From: Pelodera strongyloides
Lineage: Eukaryota > Nematoda > Chromadorea > Rhabditida > Rhabditidae
Length of the DNA: 64,000 nucleotides
NCBI GenBank assembly: GCA_036852015.1
Contig: JAANDG010000161.1
Span: 62,001 to 126,000, forward strand
Direction of reading: 5' to 3'
The position numbers and the translations under genes were made by a program. How positions within the stretch are numbered: position 1 is the first letter of the stretch; every line of letters starts with the position of its first letter. This document shows, piece after piece, positions 49,655 to 61,784 of this stretch. The notes under the pieces were generated by a model. The model ran no database searches. It saw only the letters and a program-made list of their open reading frames with translations, and had not been told where the DNA came from.

Positions 49655-49987
49655 CGACAAGAATAAAGTGGGCGGATAGGCCCAAATCACCACTTTCTAA
49701 AAATAAAACAATTTTTCATTGAATTAAGTGACGGCGACGTAAGTACACTGTCAATACTTGCAAAGTAAATAAAAAAAGAAAATATAAGTAGTGAAGATGG
49801 TATAAATATAGTAGTGAAGAAAAGGAGTGTAAGCAATGGCCACAAGAATGTAGCGTTGAGCGAAAGGCCTTCAGAATCACTTTTGTAGGAGAAGAAAGAG
49901 AGGAATTGCTCAAAAAAAATGTTCATGGAGATTCGGGGTTGATAATCTCCTAAATACACCATTTGAGTTTTGTTTAATCATTTTTCT

Positions 49988-50500
49988 GAATTGCATAATA
50001 AACTCACAGTATTAAAACACACTACTAATGTATTAACAAAAGAAAATATGCTAGAAATCATCGTTTTTGTTGGTATTTCTTATTTACTTGCAAATTCAAG
50101 AAAAAAAACAAGAGTAGAACAAGAAAAAATAGATAGATGGCTCAATTCATAATGCACATGAAAAGAATCAATAAAGTAAAGTAATAAAGTATAGCAATAG
50201 TAAATTAATAGAAAAATACCGATCCAAAAGTTTAAATAAAAATAAACTTGCGGTAAGCTCACAGGCAATAGAAAACACGCTACTAATTAATTAACAAAAG
50301 AAAATATACTAGAAATCATCATTTTGGTTGAAAATTCTTATTTTCTTGCAAGTACACAAAAGTAGAACAATAAAAATCGATAGATTGCTCAATTGTTAAC
50401 ATAATACACATGTGAAAAGGATAAATAAAGTAAAGTAATAAAGTAAAGTAATATAAATATTAACACATTTGCAACATGATCGAAAAGTTTCATTAAAAAT
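49988..50500. repeat. diverged tandem duplication, ~270-bp unit
   Basis: The block 49,988-50,225 is repeated at about 50,258-50,500. Shared strings include TTAACAAAAGAAAATAT, CTAGAAATCATC and AAGTAAAGTAATAAAGTA. AT-rich, no coding potential. Confidence 0.7.
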
Positions 50501-51180
50501 AAATTAGCATGTCTGGCTGATATTGTTTCCACAAATTAGCATGTCTGCATACGAGCATTTCCGGTCGGGGCAGGGGTGTCTTTGCAATACATGTTTGGCT
50601 GCGGGATACGTTTCACGCAATAATCATAACACGAGCAAAGAACTTGTAACCATTACATGCAAAAAGGAAATAACATAAAGAAATGAGGAACTGTAAGGAA
50701 GGAAGAATATAACGGTTTAGTATTAAACTGTATTTTTAAATCTAATAATTGTAATACTTTTTTCATAAGTTATTTACATGTAAGTTTTCTCCAGCATAGC
50801 GAACAAAATGACCGACCGGTTTATTTGAATTTGTAAGTTATAACACCTAGAATCTTAATTATTGACTTGTTTATTCATTTAGCTAATGTACGAAGAGTAG
50901 AGCAGAGCGTATACATTCCTTTTGTCTGTGTTACAAAAGTTAGCTCCCTATCATTGGCACTTTTACTTGTTTGACCAAAGAACGCACAAATGGGTTTTCA
51001 AAGCACACGGCCAACAATGTTAAAATAGAACTAAAACAGTACTTTTCGTACAGAAAAGCGCATTCAATTCAAAAACTATTATTTATTTTATGCACCACTG
51101 CTTACATGCAATTTGTACAGAAGATTGTGCACACACAGGCATTTTGTTTAGGCCAGTATGCAGAGATGGTGGTTAACTGT
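50501..51180. other. stretch with no resolved gene
   Basis: AT-rich. The open frame at 50,971-51,384 is unsupported by splice sites or protein-like composition and runs into the GC-rich hairpin that follows. Confidence 0.5.
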
Positions 51181-51209
51181 TTAAACTTCGGAGGAACCTA
51201 CTATTTCAC

Positions 51210-51375
51210 TGAGGAAACTTGGCCGGTGCGCGGCCTACACTGGGCCCGCAAAGGGTGGGCCGCTGTGGGGGGGGCCCACCCATTTTTTGTAGGCCGCGCA
51301 CCAGCCATATGCCGGCCGCCGGCCGCGCACCGGCCAAAGTTTCGCGTTGTGATGATGGTCCAAGATTCCTTCGTT
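51210..51375. repeat. GC-rich hairpin
   Basis: ACTTGGCCGGTGCGCGGCCTACA at 51,218 pairs with GGCCGCGCACCGGCCAAAGT near 51,322, and an internal TGTAGGCCGCGCACC provides a competing arm. The right flank (GATGGTCCAAGATTCCTTCG) resembles 32,575-32,592 at the edge of the large GC-rich inverted repeat, so the two belong to one repeat family. Confidence 0.7.
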
Positions 51376-51909
51376 GGCCACTAAGACGCGAGTTTTTAGT
51401 GACTTTTCTCAAGTGCTGTCCTCACTGATCAACATCTTATCAATTGCCACTAAATCATCGGTGACTGGTCACCAAACGGTTTTTTCAGTGAAATTCATTT
51501 GGTGATCGGCATACAAAAGGTTTTTTCTGTGGGTTCGGCAATAATTATGTTTGCCCTTTGCTGTACAAAGGTAATATTAATGTAGAAAATGTAACGTCCG
51601 CAGATGGAGTATCTTATGATGGGAAACATGCTTGCTTGACATAGGCAATGCAAACCATACATTAATATGTGTTCTATCATTCAATGCAGTTAATAAATAT
51701 TCTCTGTATTATTCAAATCAAACATGGGGCATGGGTGTTTTTTTAACTCAGTATTCCACACTGATGACTTCTTCCGCATAGGTCCTGAGCAGCAGCAGTC
51801 GGCGAGTCATGATAAATTCTTCGAGATCTTCAGACTTCAGGCTATGCCCAGCCGAGGAAGGAGGTTGGAGCGACACACGAAGTTCCGACACACGAAGATA
51901 ATACACCTC

Positions 51910-52240
51910 ATTTAGAACTGTATTTATTTTTTTATTTTTTTCATTTATTTACTAACTTATTATTATTGTTTCTTTGTATGACACGTAACTTCTTCAATTG
52001 GAAAACTAATAATGGATGTTCCCGTTAAAATATGCAGAATAATAATGATATTACCGTTGGACGTCTTTCTTGAAAAAGAAAAAGGTCAGCGACGAAACAT
52101 GAAAGGAATAAATATATAAGCTCGTTGAAAATCATATTGGTTGTCGGTTTATGGGATGCCGGTTAATAAACTTCTTTTTTACAATATGGCGACCGCGCGG
52201 ATCTGACCTCCGCCTTCCGCTGCTATTTTTCATGCTGTTT
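51910..52240 (+). mobile_element. possible LTR and primer-binding site fragment
   Basis: TGGCGACCGC occurs near 52,188 right after an AT-rich region ending TTACAATA. The same string follows the 5' LTR of the element at 53,352-54,825, where it looks like a primer-binding site. No second LTR copy was found for this one, so its boundaries are a guess. Confidence 0.35.
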
Positions 52241-52344
52241 TTTTTTTCCAGACAGTTGTTTCCCCCCTCATAATCTATGTATCTGTCCTGCAATCTTCTT
52301 GGTATTCTTTCCACTGCGCAATTATTTCTCCGGACGACAAGAAC

Positions 52345-52367
52345 TGAAAAAAAAAAAAAAAAAAAAC

Positions 52368-52422
<55 letters not shown>
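52345..52422. repeat. poly(A) tract
   Basis: About 75 A residues, broken only by one CC. The minus frame reads poly-Phe, an artefact. It may be the tail of a retroposed copy, but no target duplication is evident, and the exact length may be a sequencing artefact. Confidence 0.9.
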
Positions 52423-53351
52423 GCACCGGACACATAAACAGACATGACAACCTGATATAACTATTTCCATCGGATACCCACGGACATGCAGCTACACGTA
52501 CGTTTTTGTTCCATATTACTTTTTGGCCCCACACTACTTTGCATACGTCATTGTTGGACACTATTGCCGTCCAGCCCTCCAGCGGCACCTTTTGCGGTCA
52601 CTGTGCGGCAATGTGGCAATGCGGCAATGCGGTGCATTGTACAATTAGCCGTCTTTTCACAATTTTCCTCTTCGTTTCTCCCCTATTTCAGAATGACATC
52701 GGACCTCATAGACATCGCCTCACCTACAGGTCCGCTTTCGGGGTTATCCCCGAATCGGGGTTACCCCCGATTTATTTAACACATTACTTTTAATTTAACT
52801 TACTTTACTTCTAAAGGCATAATTAAGTTGATATTCACATTCTTTCCTTGTCCTTACTTCTCCACCTTTGTAGTTAACCTACCGTTTTTAATCGTATTTG
52901 TGTATTTTTTTTCTTCGTCGTTTTTGTCGGCCTTTGTTTTTTAGGGTGAGAGGGTATTGGTAATAATTTAATCCACATTGTTGTTAACTTTTCATGGTAT
53001 TTTTGTAATACTAAAAAAACATTGTTGCTTGTTGTTTGTTTTTTTGAGATTATATTACCTTAGTTGTTTAGGTTAGGGGGAGAGGGTTACCTACGTGTGT
53101 TTGTAATAATTTTAGTACACGTTGTTGTTAGTTTTTGGGATAATATCAACTACGTATTGCTGTTATTCCTTCCCAGGTTAGGTATTAGACGAATCGCTTA
53201 AATTTTCCTTGTTTGGTTTTGGGGAATGTAATAAGTTGATAACTTATTCTTATTAGTAATATTAGTATTAATGTTTTCATTATTATATAACTTAATAACT
53301 TCTGAAAAATAATATCTGCCAAACTAATAATATCTGTAAAAATTAATATAG

Positions 53352-54825
53352 TGTAACCTGTATGTATTTCTCATTAGTAAATGTCTTTTCTCGTGAAACT
53401 GCCATGCAGTTTCACAAGGACAAGTTACTGGTTTTTCTCGAGTAGTGTGACGGATTTACTAGTATAAAAGGAATAGCTTTGCAACCTCAGTGTGTGTGTC
53501 TGTGTGTGTCTGTGTGTGCCGATTCCAACTGGCATGTAATAAACGTTACACACACCATTGTTTTTCATTCTACCGTACCATATATACGACACGACAGCAA
53601 CTTCAACAATATGTGAGACTAGCGTATCATATTATAACATGGCGACCGCGGTACCTGGTTCACTATTCCCGAACCAGGGCCGAACCTCCATCTTCTGCTG
53701 ACCAATCGCTAGCACTGTTACGAAAACAGTGGGTCTATTCTATTCTGTACCTTTCATCTCATCTAATCACGCACTATTTCACTTATTCAAAAACTACGAT
53801 AACTTACGATTCTTCAGTCTACGTCTACCCGCCACAACAGCACCCAAAACGGCAAACACATAATTCAGCAGGGTAATAGTGTAAAGGTGTCCCAAAAGCT
53901 GAACTGGACACCGCCTTGTTTTTCTACGTATTGGGTTCATAGGAAGTCTGTTGTTAGTAACTCCCATCTAATCGGTTAACTCCATATTTTTACTTCATCG
54001 CTCATTGAAAGTTGTTCGCAGCCACAAACGTGAGTTCTTCATTGCCATAGAGCCCAAATAATAAGTTTTGTCCCGTATAATATAAAATACGCAAATAAAA
54101 GGCAGCACCGGATGGTTGGAATGGAAGAGTGACTGACCTAATATAGGGAACTTATTTACGAGACGTGATAATTTGTTGAAGTTATATGCTACGTTGAATT
54201 ATTGATGAAGCTAGATTTCGAATGTTGAGCGATTGATTTGTATTGTATGCAAGTAACACGATGAGAGTATTAGTTAATGCAATGTTTGATTTTAATTGAG
54301 ATTATTGGTACATGATTTAATTGTCGTATGTAATTTGTCAACTAAACACACGGTAGAATTTTGCATTTTTGTGTTTGCACACTGAGGACATAGGACATTT
54401 GCATAGTTAACTTTTCTAGTTCGTTTAAAATTTACTATTTCAACGATACGACGATAATTACGATACGCATTTACGGTTTTATTTACGATACAGTATGTTT
54501 ATTCTATTGTTTTTAACATAAGCACGGGGACCGTGCTAGTTAGGGAACGAGGATGTAACCTGTATCTGTTGCTCATTAGTAAATGTATTTTCTGGTGAAA
54601 CTGCCATGCAGTTTCACAAGAACAAGTTACTGGTTTTTGCTCGAGTAGAGTGACGGATTTACTAGTATAAAAGGAATAGCTTTGCAACCTCAGTGTGTGT
54701 GTGCCGATTCCAACTGGCATGTAATAAACGTTACACACACCATTGTTTTTCATTCTACCGTACCATATATACGACACGACAGCAACTTCAATAATATGTG
54801 AGATTAGCGATTCCATATTATAACA
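53352..54825 (+). mobile_element. short non-autonomous LTR retroelement
   Basis: Two direct long terminal repeats, 53,352-53,639 (288 bp) and 54,554-54,825 (272 bp), both begin TGTAACCTGTAT and end ATTATAACA. The left one contains a TATAAAAGGAATAGC promoter-like box and has a longer GTGTGTCT run; this accounts for most of the length difference. TGGCGACCGC follows the left LTR directly (53,640), as expected for a primer-binding site. A purine-rich AGGGAACGAGGA precedes the right LTR as a likely polypurine tract. The 914-bp interior has no gag or pol frame, so movement would need proteins from another element. A 5-base target duplication is not clear. Confidence 0.85.
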
Positions 54826-55068
54826 CTATGTTCTTTTCTTACAGTATGTCGACGGCATCGTGTAAGATCAACGCTTTGAAGCGGAAGCGGACTGCACCTT
54901 CCGGGCACGGAACCGTGTTGTTTATTTCTCTTTTCTTTCCCAATGTGTGTTTACATCGAATTTTGTTATGATTGATAATAATCCCACATTGATAACCGAA
55001 TAATCCCACGAAGACTGTAAGATGTTCGCGATATTCTAATTCTTGAATTGTATCACCTGCGATTACTC

Positions 55069-55166
55069 TTGGTGGATCGATCGGCCCGAAATGAAAAAGT
55101 GTACTTGTCCTGCCTTGTTTGTATGGGACAATTAACCCTTTTTCATTTCGGGCCGATCGATCCACC
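55069..55166. repeat. 30-bp perfect inverted repeat
   Basis: GGTGGATCGATCGGCCCGAA plus ATGAAAAAG at 55,069-55,097 is repeated inverted at 55,137-55,166, separated by about 40 bases. It could form a strong hairpin. No coding exon is attached. Confidence 0.85.
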
Positions 55167-55169
55167 ACT

Positions 55170-56167
55170 TTATCACCTAATATCTTCGTGAGTATTGAAA
55201 TATAACACTACTTTTTGTATTCCAAATTTTTATTATCCCCTATAGAATATAAAGAAACAGAAAAAACAGACACGATTTGAGGTGAGCCGATCCCTTTAAA
55301 TGTTTCTTTTTAATTTTATATCACGTTGCCTTTTGTTCAAATAAATCAGAGGATCTATATTGGATGTGCGATGTTGATACAGCAATAAATATTGTTACAT
55401 ACAGTGGTTTGTCCAAGTTTATATAGCACAACCGAATTCATATATGGCAATATTTAGTATGGAAATAATCCAACGCACAATCACGGAACTGAGTACAATG
55501 AAAACTTACAATTCTCAGAAGATAGGGAACCTTTGATATTTTTCACAAGAAAAATGTGAATCATAAATTCAATTCAGTTGTGGTTTGTAAAATAAAAGTT
55601 TTATCAGGAATCTGGCATCATTTTGCTATATAAAACCCTAAACAAGATAAAACCTGGATGCATTTTTATTGTTTTTTTTTATCTTGTGTGACTCACTGAA
55701 GTGCACGTCTGTGGTGTCAACATTGCACAATTTCGTTGGTAGGGCGGGGCCAGCCATAGTAAAAGGCTCATATATAAGACTTTCCCTAGAGATGCAAACC
55801 TTTAATATACATATTTTACAGTTTTCTCTTATTTTTAATAATATTTTCAAGTTCACAAGCCCAGGTGCAAATTGAAGCCATATCTTGTGGTACATGACGA
55901 AATATTGCGCAATATTTTGTAATATTGTTTTTTAGTTATAGGCTGCAGTAACTTCTTGTGGACTAGTATTTAGTAGGCGCTCGTGATTTTTGAATGAATA
56001 AATATTATATGGATTGAACATGCTGGGTTTTGCTTACTCTTTTATATACAGCTTATAGATACATTAGTATGTGTAATTGTAAATTTTATGCTGAAAAGAA
56101 ACACTATATTTATTCAGTTTATTTAGAAGGTAAGGTAACTGCGCGACCAGATTCGCAAGTCGCAACA
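55170..56167. other. intergenic region upstream of the IBR gene
   Basis: AT-rich, with no exon chain. It probably contains the promoter and outron of the gene starting at 56,168; a TATTTATTCAG acceptor at about 56,110-56,120 is a candidate trans-splice site. Confidence 0.45.
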
Positions 56168-59100
56168 ATGCGCGACAGCGAGTACATCGCGTACAAGTCG
56201 CGCCGTCGCCCCGACAGCCGTCGTATCTACAAATCAGTGGATAAATTGTACAAGGAAACACTCATTGCACGTTCTTTCACCAAAGATGTCGAGGGATTTC
56301 CATGGAGGGCCATGTCTACGGTAAACAAATTAAATATACTTTAAAGGGCCATGTAAAAGACGTTTTCTGCCTTTTAGAGAAAGCAATCAAAAAATACTGA
56401 AGAACAGAAATTAAATAAAAATAAACTTAAATCAATAAATTTTCAGGCGAAAAAGATTCGTTTCGGGGAAAGATTCCGCGATTCTGTTAGTTTCAACACT
56501 GAATATTCAATGGACAAACACAAGAGATGGGAGGTTAGTTGAAACTTTTTGTTATATTCCCTTTAAATCAGCATTTCTCATATATATAGCTTTAAATAAG
56601 AACAAAAAATAAAAACTCCTTTGCTAGTACCCAATAAATGTAATTCATTCAAAAAATTGTCAGTCGTTCTCTGACATTATACAAATTTGACCTCAAAAGT
56701 TCTGCTACCAATTCGTATTTTTTTCATGTGTACTCTTCCTCTTTTATATTCCATTTCTTATAGCTTATCACTCCTGACAGTCTCCTTGCTGATTGTGATA
56801 CAGAAAAGGCCAATTTTTGTGTGGTCAGTGAATATCTCAACTCTAGCTGCTGGGGCTCAGGTACGTCATGAAACAATTTGTTTGCCAAATGATAGCGACA
56901 TGCCGTGTACACGCCGCTGGGTGTTTTCTTATGATAATAAGTAAATTACTTTAGGTGTCAGATCTGGAAGCGCAGTCCATTGGCTCAACCCCGACACGAC
57001 TATTAATACAGTAAAAGGCAAATGCGCTCATTCCAAGGTAAAATACATATTAAAAATACATAGATAAAAAAAATTATAAATAGAAAGCGCTCTTAACTGG
57101 GAATCAATTTGGGCGCGGTTAAGATGCCTGAAAAAAACCGTATTTACTGATTTACATATTCGACCTGAAGCCGAAGCGCAATTGAAAAAATGGTAGAGTA
57201 ATTGCGATAATTATTTGAGAGTATCCGGTTGCATCATGCCTCATGCCTCCACACTCTCCCGTATCTATCTATATGTTTTCACAAAGACCACTATTTTTCC
57301 ACGATTTTATTCTTCAGACTGTCCATCTTGTAGCAAATGCAAGTGGTATGAAGCCCAGGACAATGAAGGAAATGCCGTATTGGAATAGGGAAAAGAAGGT
57401 TCCTTTTTGTTCGGTTTTTATATCAAACAACTGGTTTGTTGTTAGATATCTCACAAACTATAAGGCGGTATGATTCGTGGTGGTATTGCAAGACTGTCAA
57501 AGGGTCGTGCTACAAGAAAATTTAACAAACCATTTTCCATTTCTTTGCGCATTTTTTTTTGTTTTCGTGTATTGAGCTAATGTAAGTCATAAATAATGCT
57601 AATTGTTCCAGGAAACCCCACTAGACGAAAATGGAAAGCTCCGCATAACTTATACAATCTACGAGCCAAATCCCGATGCGCATATTTACAAAAGATGCCA
57701 CATCAGTCGGAGCGGAAATGGTAAGTTCATAAGCAGTATAGATTGTACATTATGATGTGAAGACGTCAGCCGTGTTTGATTTGCTGCAAACTTGAATGCA
57801 ACCACATAAGGAAGCTAGCGGTTACGGCAATTTGAACAACATTTCACTTAGGGCCTTTGGTATGCTGCGTTGTAAAGTTAACTTGTTTGTTTTCTTATCA
57901 TAAATAAACTATTATTTATTATGAACTATTATTTTCAGGTAGATGGAAGGATGAATATCTGGCTCCCTCGGTGTACAAGGTAGTGTTTTTCTCAAATCGG
58001 CCATTTCTAGTAGGTATTGTGACTTCTCTATGGTCTAGTATTTTTTGCTTATATAAATTTTTGTTGATTTAGGTTAAGCCCGAGGAGCTTGCTTTTGATC
58101 CCCACTGTGACTTGGATACTCATATGGATTGCTGTAATTCAGCTTGCGGTAACGACGGCACAATTGAAAATGAACACAAGCATACCGAACTCAAGTAAGT
58201 CCATATTTAGCCGTGCTTTGATAGTCACTTATACTTAAAGCGAAATGCTAGCCCCTTTAGAAAATTTGCATATGATAAGCAAATCCTATGTATCCTATGC
58301 TAATTTTGTACGATTGCCGTGGACGATCGTACAAAATCAGCATAGGATACATAGGATTTGCTTATCATATGCAAATTTTCCAAAGGAGCTAGCATTTCGC
58401 TTTAACCTTTAGCGCATTGTTATATTGGTCGGGCAGACCTATAAAAAAAAACAAATTTATTGTAGATAAACGATAACAAGTATTTGTTTCAGGGCTGATC
58501 TTCTTGAATTCCTTCGTCCGGATTCAACTCGTCGTAGAAGAAAGTCGACAAATGTGACCAAGGATATTGATTGCTTGAATACATCTGATGGAGAGTTTGA
58601 GGTACACTTTTTTTGGCTGAGCGGGTTGCGCGCCAGTGGGGCGCGAAAGATCCAATTTCGGATGTCGCGTTTGCCGCAACCCTTTAAACGCGCCGCATGT
58701 GTCCCAATCCACTCCGTAAAATATTCCGCTACCACGGCATTTTAATCAGTGAATGCTTTATTCATTTCGAATTGTGGAAAAGGAATTAAACAGACGTTTG
58801 CAATCTGTAATGCTATGATTTGATAACTTCATATTTAGCTGGTTGACTTGGATGATTGCCAGTGCATGAGTTCTGCATCTTCTACGTCATTCGACATTGT
58901 GAATGACGTTAAAAGGTACTTCTTCTTTCTTTATTGCTTCTGGCTCTCATTCTTGGTACTGAGGCCATATTCACCAACACGCATGGAGCCCTCCCTGGCC
59001 TCCCCATGGAGCTAAAGCATGCGTAGAGAGTGCGGGAGCAGAAGGTTCAGAGCCCTCGTGACCCTAGGGAGGGCTCCCTGTGTGTTGGTGAATACGGCCT

Positions 59101-61784
59101 CAGGTCCAACACCAGGTTCTTATTCTTTTTCTACCCGAAAACATTTCCTACTCTTCATTAGTTCCCTTTTTCATAGTCTCTATCGCCTTACCTTATCTTA
59201 GACGCTTTTAAAAGGATTTCAAATAAATACTTCATTTTAGCCACAACGACAAGCTCGTTTTCGTGGACCGTCGCTGGCTTTCAGCCCAGAATATTACCGT
59301 AAGCCGAGATCGCTGCAGGACCGGCCCACGATTGTTCGATCCGAAAATGAACACCGAACTCCATTCGCTAAGGGGGAAGGCTGTAGATGAGGTGCATTAT
59401 AGTTAAATTATAGCCCTTGTATATACATATCACAACCTCATCCAATATGCTCAGTAGTAAAATGGCGTAAGTGCTCTCATCAGCAAACAAGAATACTCAA
59501 ATAGTCGCACTATTGTGTTATTATGAACTTTTGAAAAATCCAGCTATTTTAGCCCACGGAAAATTCTGTGTCTTGTCCACGGTGCTGTTCTATTCTGGAT
59601 TTCCCCCAGAAACTTACAGACATGGATGGACCAGGTATAAGCTGGTTTTTTTAAATATTTTTTTCTTTTAATCAAACGGTGTTTCTCCTGTACTATGATT
59701 ATGATAGTACTGGCATCGTACGGCAGTGGTAGGTGTAGCGCACGAACACACATACATTTATACTAAGGGAATCGGCTTAAATGGCCAGGCTCTCCAAATT
59801 TAAATTATTTCTGGTTTTTAAGACCCATTCAACGTGATCTGTCCCAAATGTCTGATTCATTTCTGTCCGCACTGCCTAAAGGAGCCCCATTTCCCAATGA
59901 ATTGTGAAGAATTTGAGAAATGGGCGAAGAAGTTTGACATTCAATGTGAGTTTGCTTCTGTTTTTATAGCTATTTTCACCCAAGGGCCAACTTATATCCA
60001 TGTACGTATGTACAACGCAAAACGTTGCACAATCCCGCCACAGCGGGCGATGGCGCAAGTGCGGCTTACAGGGGCAATTCAAAAATTACGTATTTTTCAC
60101 ACTCCCCAGCTTTTCCAGTAGGGGTCAGCCATCCTTGCGCGGCGACTGTGCGGTTTCTCGGCCTTATGACCCAAACCCTCTACTCAATAAGTAGTATTAC
60201 GTAAATACTATTTTCAGACGCCCTTTCAACAAACAAAATCGAAGCTTCCCTCAGAAGAATCACTTGCCCATGTGGTAGCGTCTTTGAGGTAACGTTCAGT
60301 GTATTACTTAGAGAAACTACACAAAATATTAATGTACGATTTGAGAAATAAGCTAGATTAGTGTTTATCTATCCACACAAATTGTCTACCTTCAGGCCGG
60401 CGACGTAATCAAGGCCGTTGTGTGTCCCGGGTGTCGTCGTCGATACGATCCAACGGACAAACTTCGCTTCAGACACAGAATTGCGGTCTTCAACGAGGGA
60501 GACCGCTTCAGGAAATGGAGAGTATCTTTGAAGCCTGTGAGTTGTAGTTACTGTAGATTATGACGCAATGGCTAGGCAATATCAAATAGAGTCATCTAAT
60601 AGGTCACAAATTCCTTGATTAACAATTACAGAGCTCAGATATGTGAGTTACTCTGATTGCATGGTACGAAGATAAACTCGAATAAAACTTGGATTGTGTA
60701 TGGAAATCCAACGGCCTTTGATGTGATTACCCTGTTTTTCTGCACGCGTAATAAACTACAGCGAATTAACATTAACTGAGTAATCCTAAGCCATTTCAGA
60801 AGTTTCGAATGAAGGATGTCCACATCGAAAACATTGATCTCAAACCGAGAATCGCCCGAGAATTTGCAGAGGTGAGCGGAACTTTTTGCAATTTGTGATT
60901 GATATACGTGTAATTTTCCTGGCATGGCAACATGTATTTAGGAATGAATACTAGGCCAACTCTAACTCCAGACAACAGAAAACTCAACATGGGGACACTT
61001 CCAGTAAGGCATCCTGTGGATATTGCTAAAACAATTTCTTTCCAGATGGCAGTTTGTGCGCGAAAGATGCGCGAAGACTTCTGCCGCGGCGGATATCTCA
61101 AGCACGAATTTGCGGCTCTTGGCTTGGATAGACAATGGCACTTGGGTGAAGCGGATCGAATTAAGATGGTACGTGAGCTTTCAAATACCCTTGTACAAAC
61201 TACAAGTTCTAACGAGCGAAGTGACTACTGTAACCACAAGAATATTCAAGGTTGGTCTCAATTGATTTATCGATTTCCTTCAGATCCTCCTATTGATTGA
61301 ACATGGTTCGGGATGGCTGTATATGAACAGACATGCAGAAAATAAATATTGGACTCAAGTTCGGAAGGCAATCGAGGAAGGACTGGTACGGACAAAACAT
61401 TTAACATCAAAAAGAGAGTACATATTTTCCTTGATTTTGACTTGACAAATTTGCTGTGGAGTTTGCAGTTACTGACACATTTTTATTTATTTATTTATTA
61501 AATACACTAAAAGGTGTGCATCCGAGGACACAATTGTTTGTTTTGGGATATTACTGACAATGAATAGTTTTGTCAAAAAAGTTACGGATAATTAAATTGC
61601 AATTTTTTACAATTACCTGGATAATTACTTTGATACTACGTAACTACCTTTCCAGAAGTACATCGACACACTTCTCTCAAACTGCGCATCACTCGATATC
61701 AACATCTACAGTACCTTCTGGGAAATGATTGTCTACATCAATTCCACAGTTACAGTACTACAAAATGCAATTAGAAGTGATTAA
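56168..61784 (+). CDS. IBR-type zinc-finger protein, RBR-ligase related
   Basis: Nineteen exons in one continuous frame: 56,168-56,320; 56,447-56,533; 56,764-56,860; 56,955-57,037; 57,318-57,398; 57,612-57,720; 57,939-57,979; 58,073-58,194; 58,493-58,601; 58,839-58,915; 59,241-59,391; 59,553-59,634; 59,823-59,945; 60,218-60,288; 60,396-60,536; 60,800-60,871; 61,046-61,168; 61,284-61,385; 61,656-61,784 (TAA), about 650 residues. Every junction agrees in phase. Exon 5 (27 codons, donor GTTCCT) is the least certain; skipping it keeps the frame. Residues 378-425 form an IBR zinc cluster: CPRC, then C404-x2-C407-x4-C412-x2-C415-x4-H420-x4-C425, followed by EEFEKW. A second small cluster (CPCG at 455, CPGC at 472) follows. 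IBR domains occur in RBR ubiquitin ligases, but no canonical RING1 or RING2 catalytic cysteine is visible, so ligase activity is inference. The N-terminal 300 residues are basic and Ser-rich. Two hairpin repeats lie in introns. Confidence 0.85.
58239..58401. mobile_element. TTAA-flanked palindromic MITE (AGCGAAATGC type), copy 3
   Basis: 163 bp, near-perfect palindrome flanked by TTAA, inserted in the intron 58,195-58,492 of the IBR gene. It makes up more than half of that intron and leaves the splice sites untouched. Confidence 0.92.
58960..59102. repeat. hairpin repeat in an intron of the IBR gene
   Basis: TGAGGCCATATTCACCAACA at 58,960 and GGAGCCCTCC pair with GGAGGGCTCC and TGTTGGTGAATACGGCCTCA ending near 59,102. 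The arms are about 35 bases with a few mismatches. It lies within intron 58,916-59,240. The GC-rich loop has no coding frame that fits the gene. Confidence 0.8.

Noticed and set aside
49410..49679. 89-codon plus-strand open frame
   Set aside because: It is antisense to the proposed first exon of the minus-strand gene and lacks splice context.
52132..52588. Poly-Phe open frames
   Set aside because: They are the translation of a poly(A) tract on the opposite strand.
60932..61300. 122-codon plus-strand open frame
   Set aside because: It reads from intron into exon of the IBR gene; the splice sites and phase define 61,046-61,168 instead.
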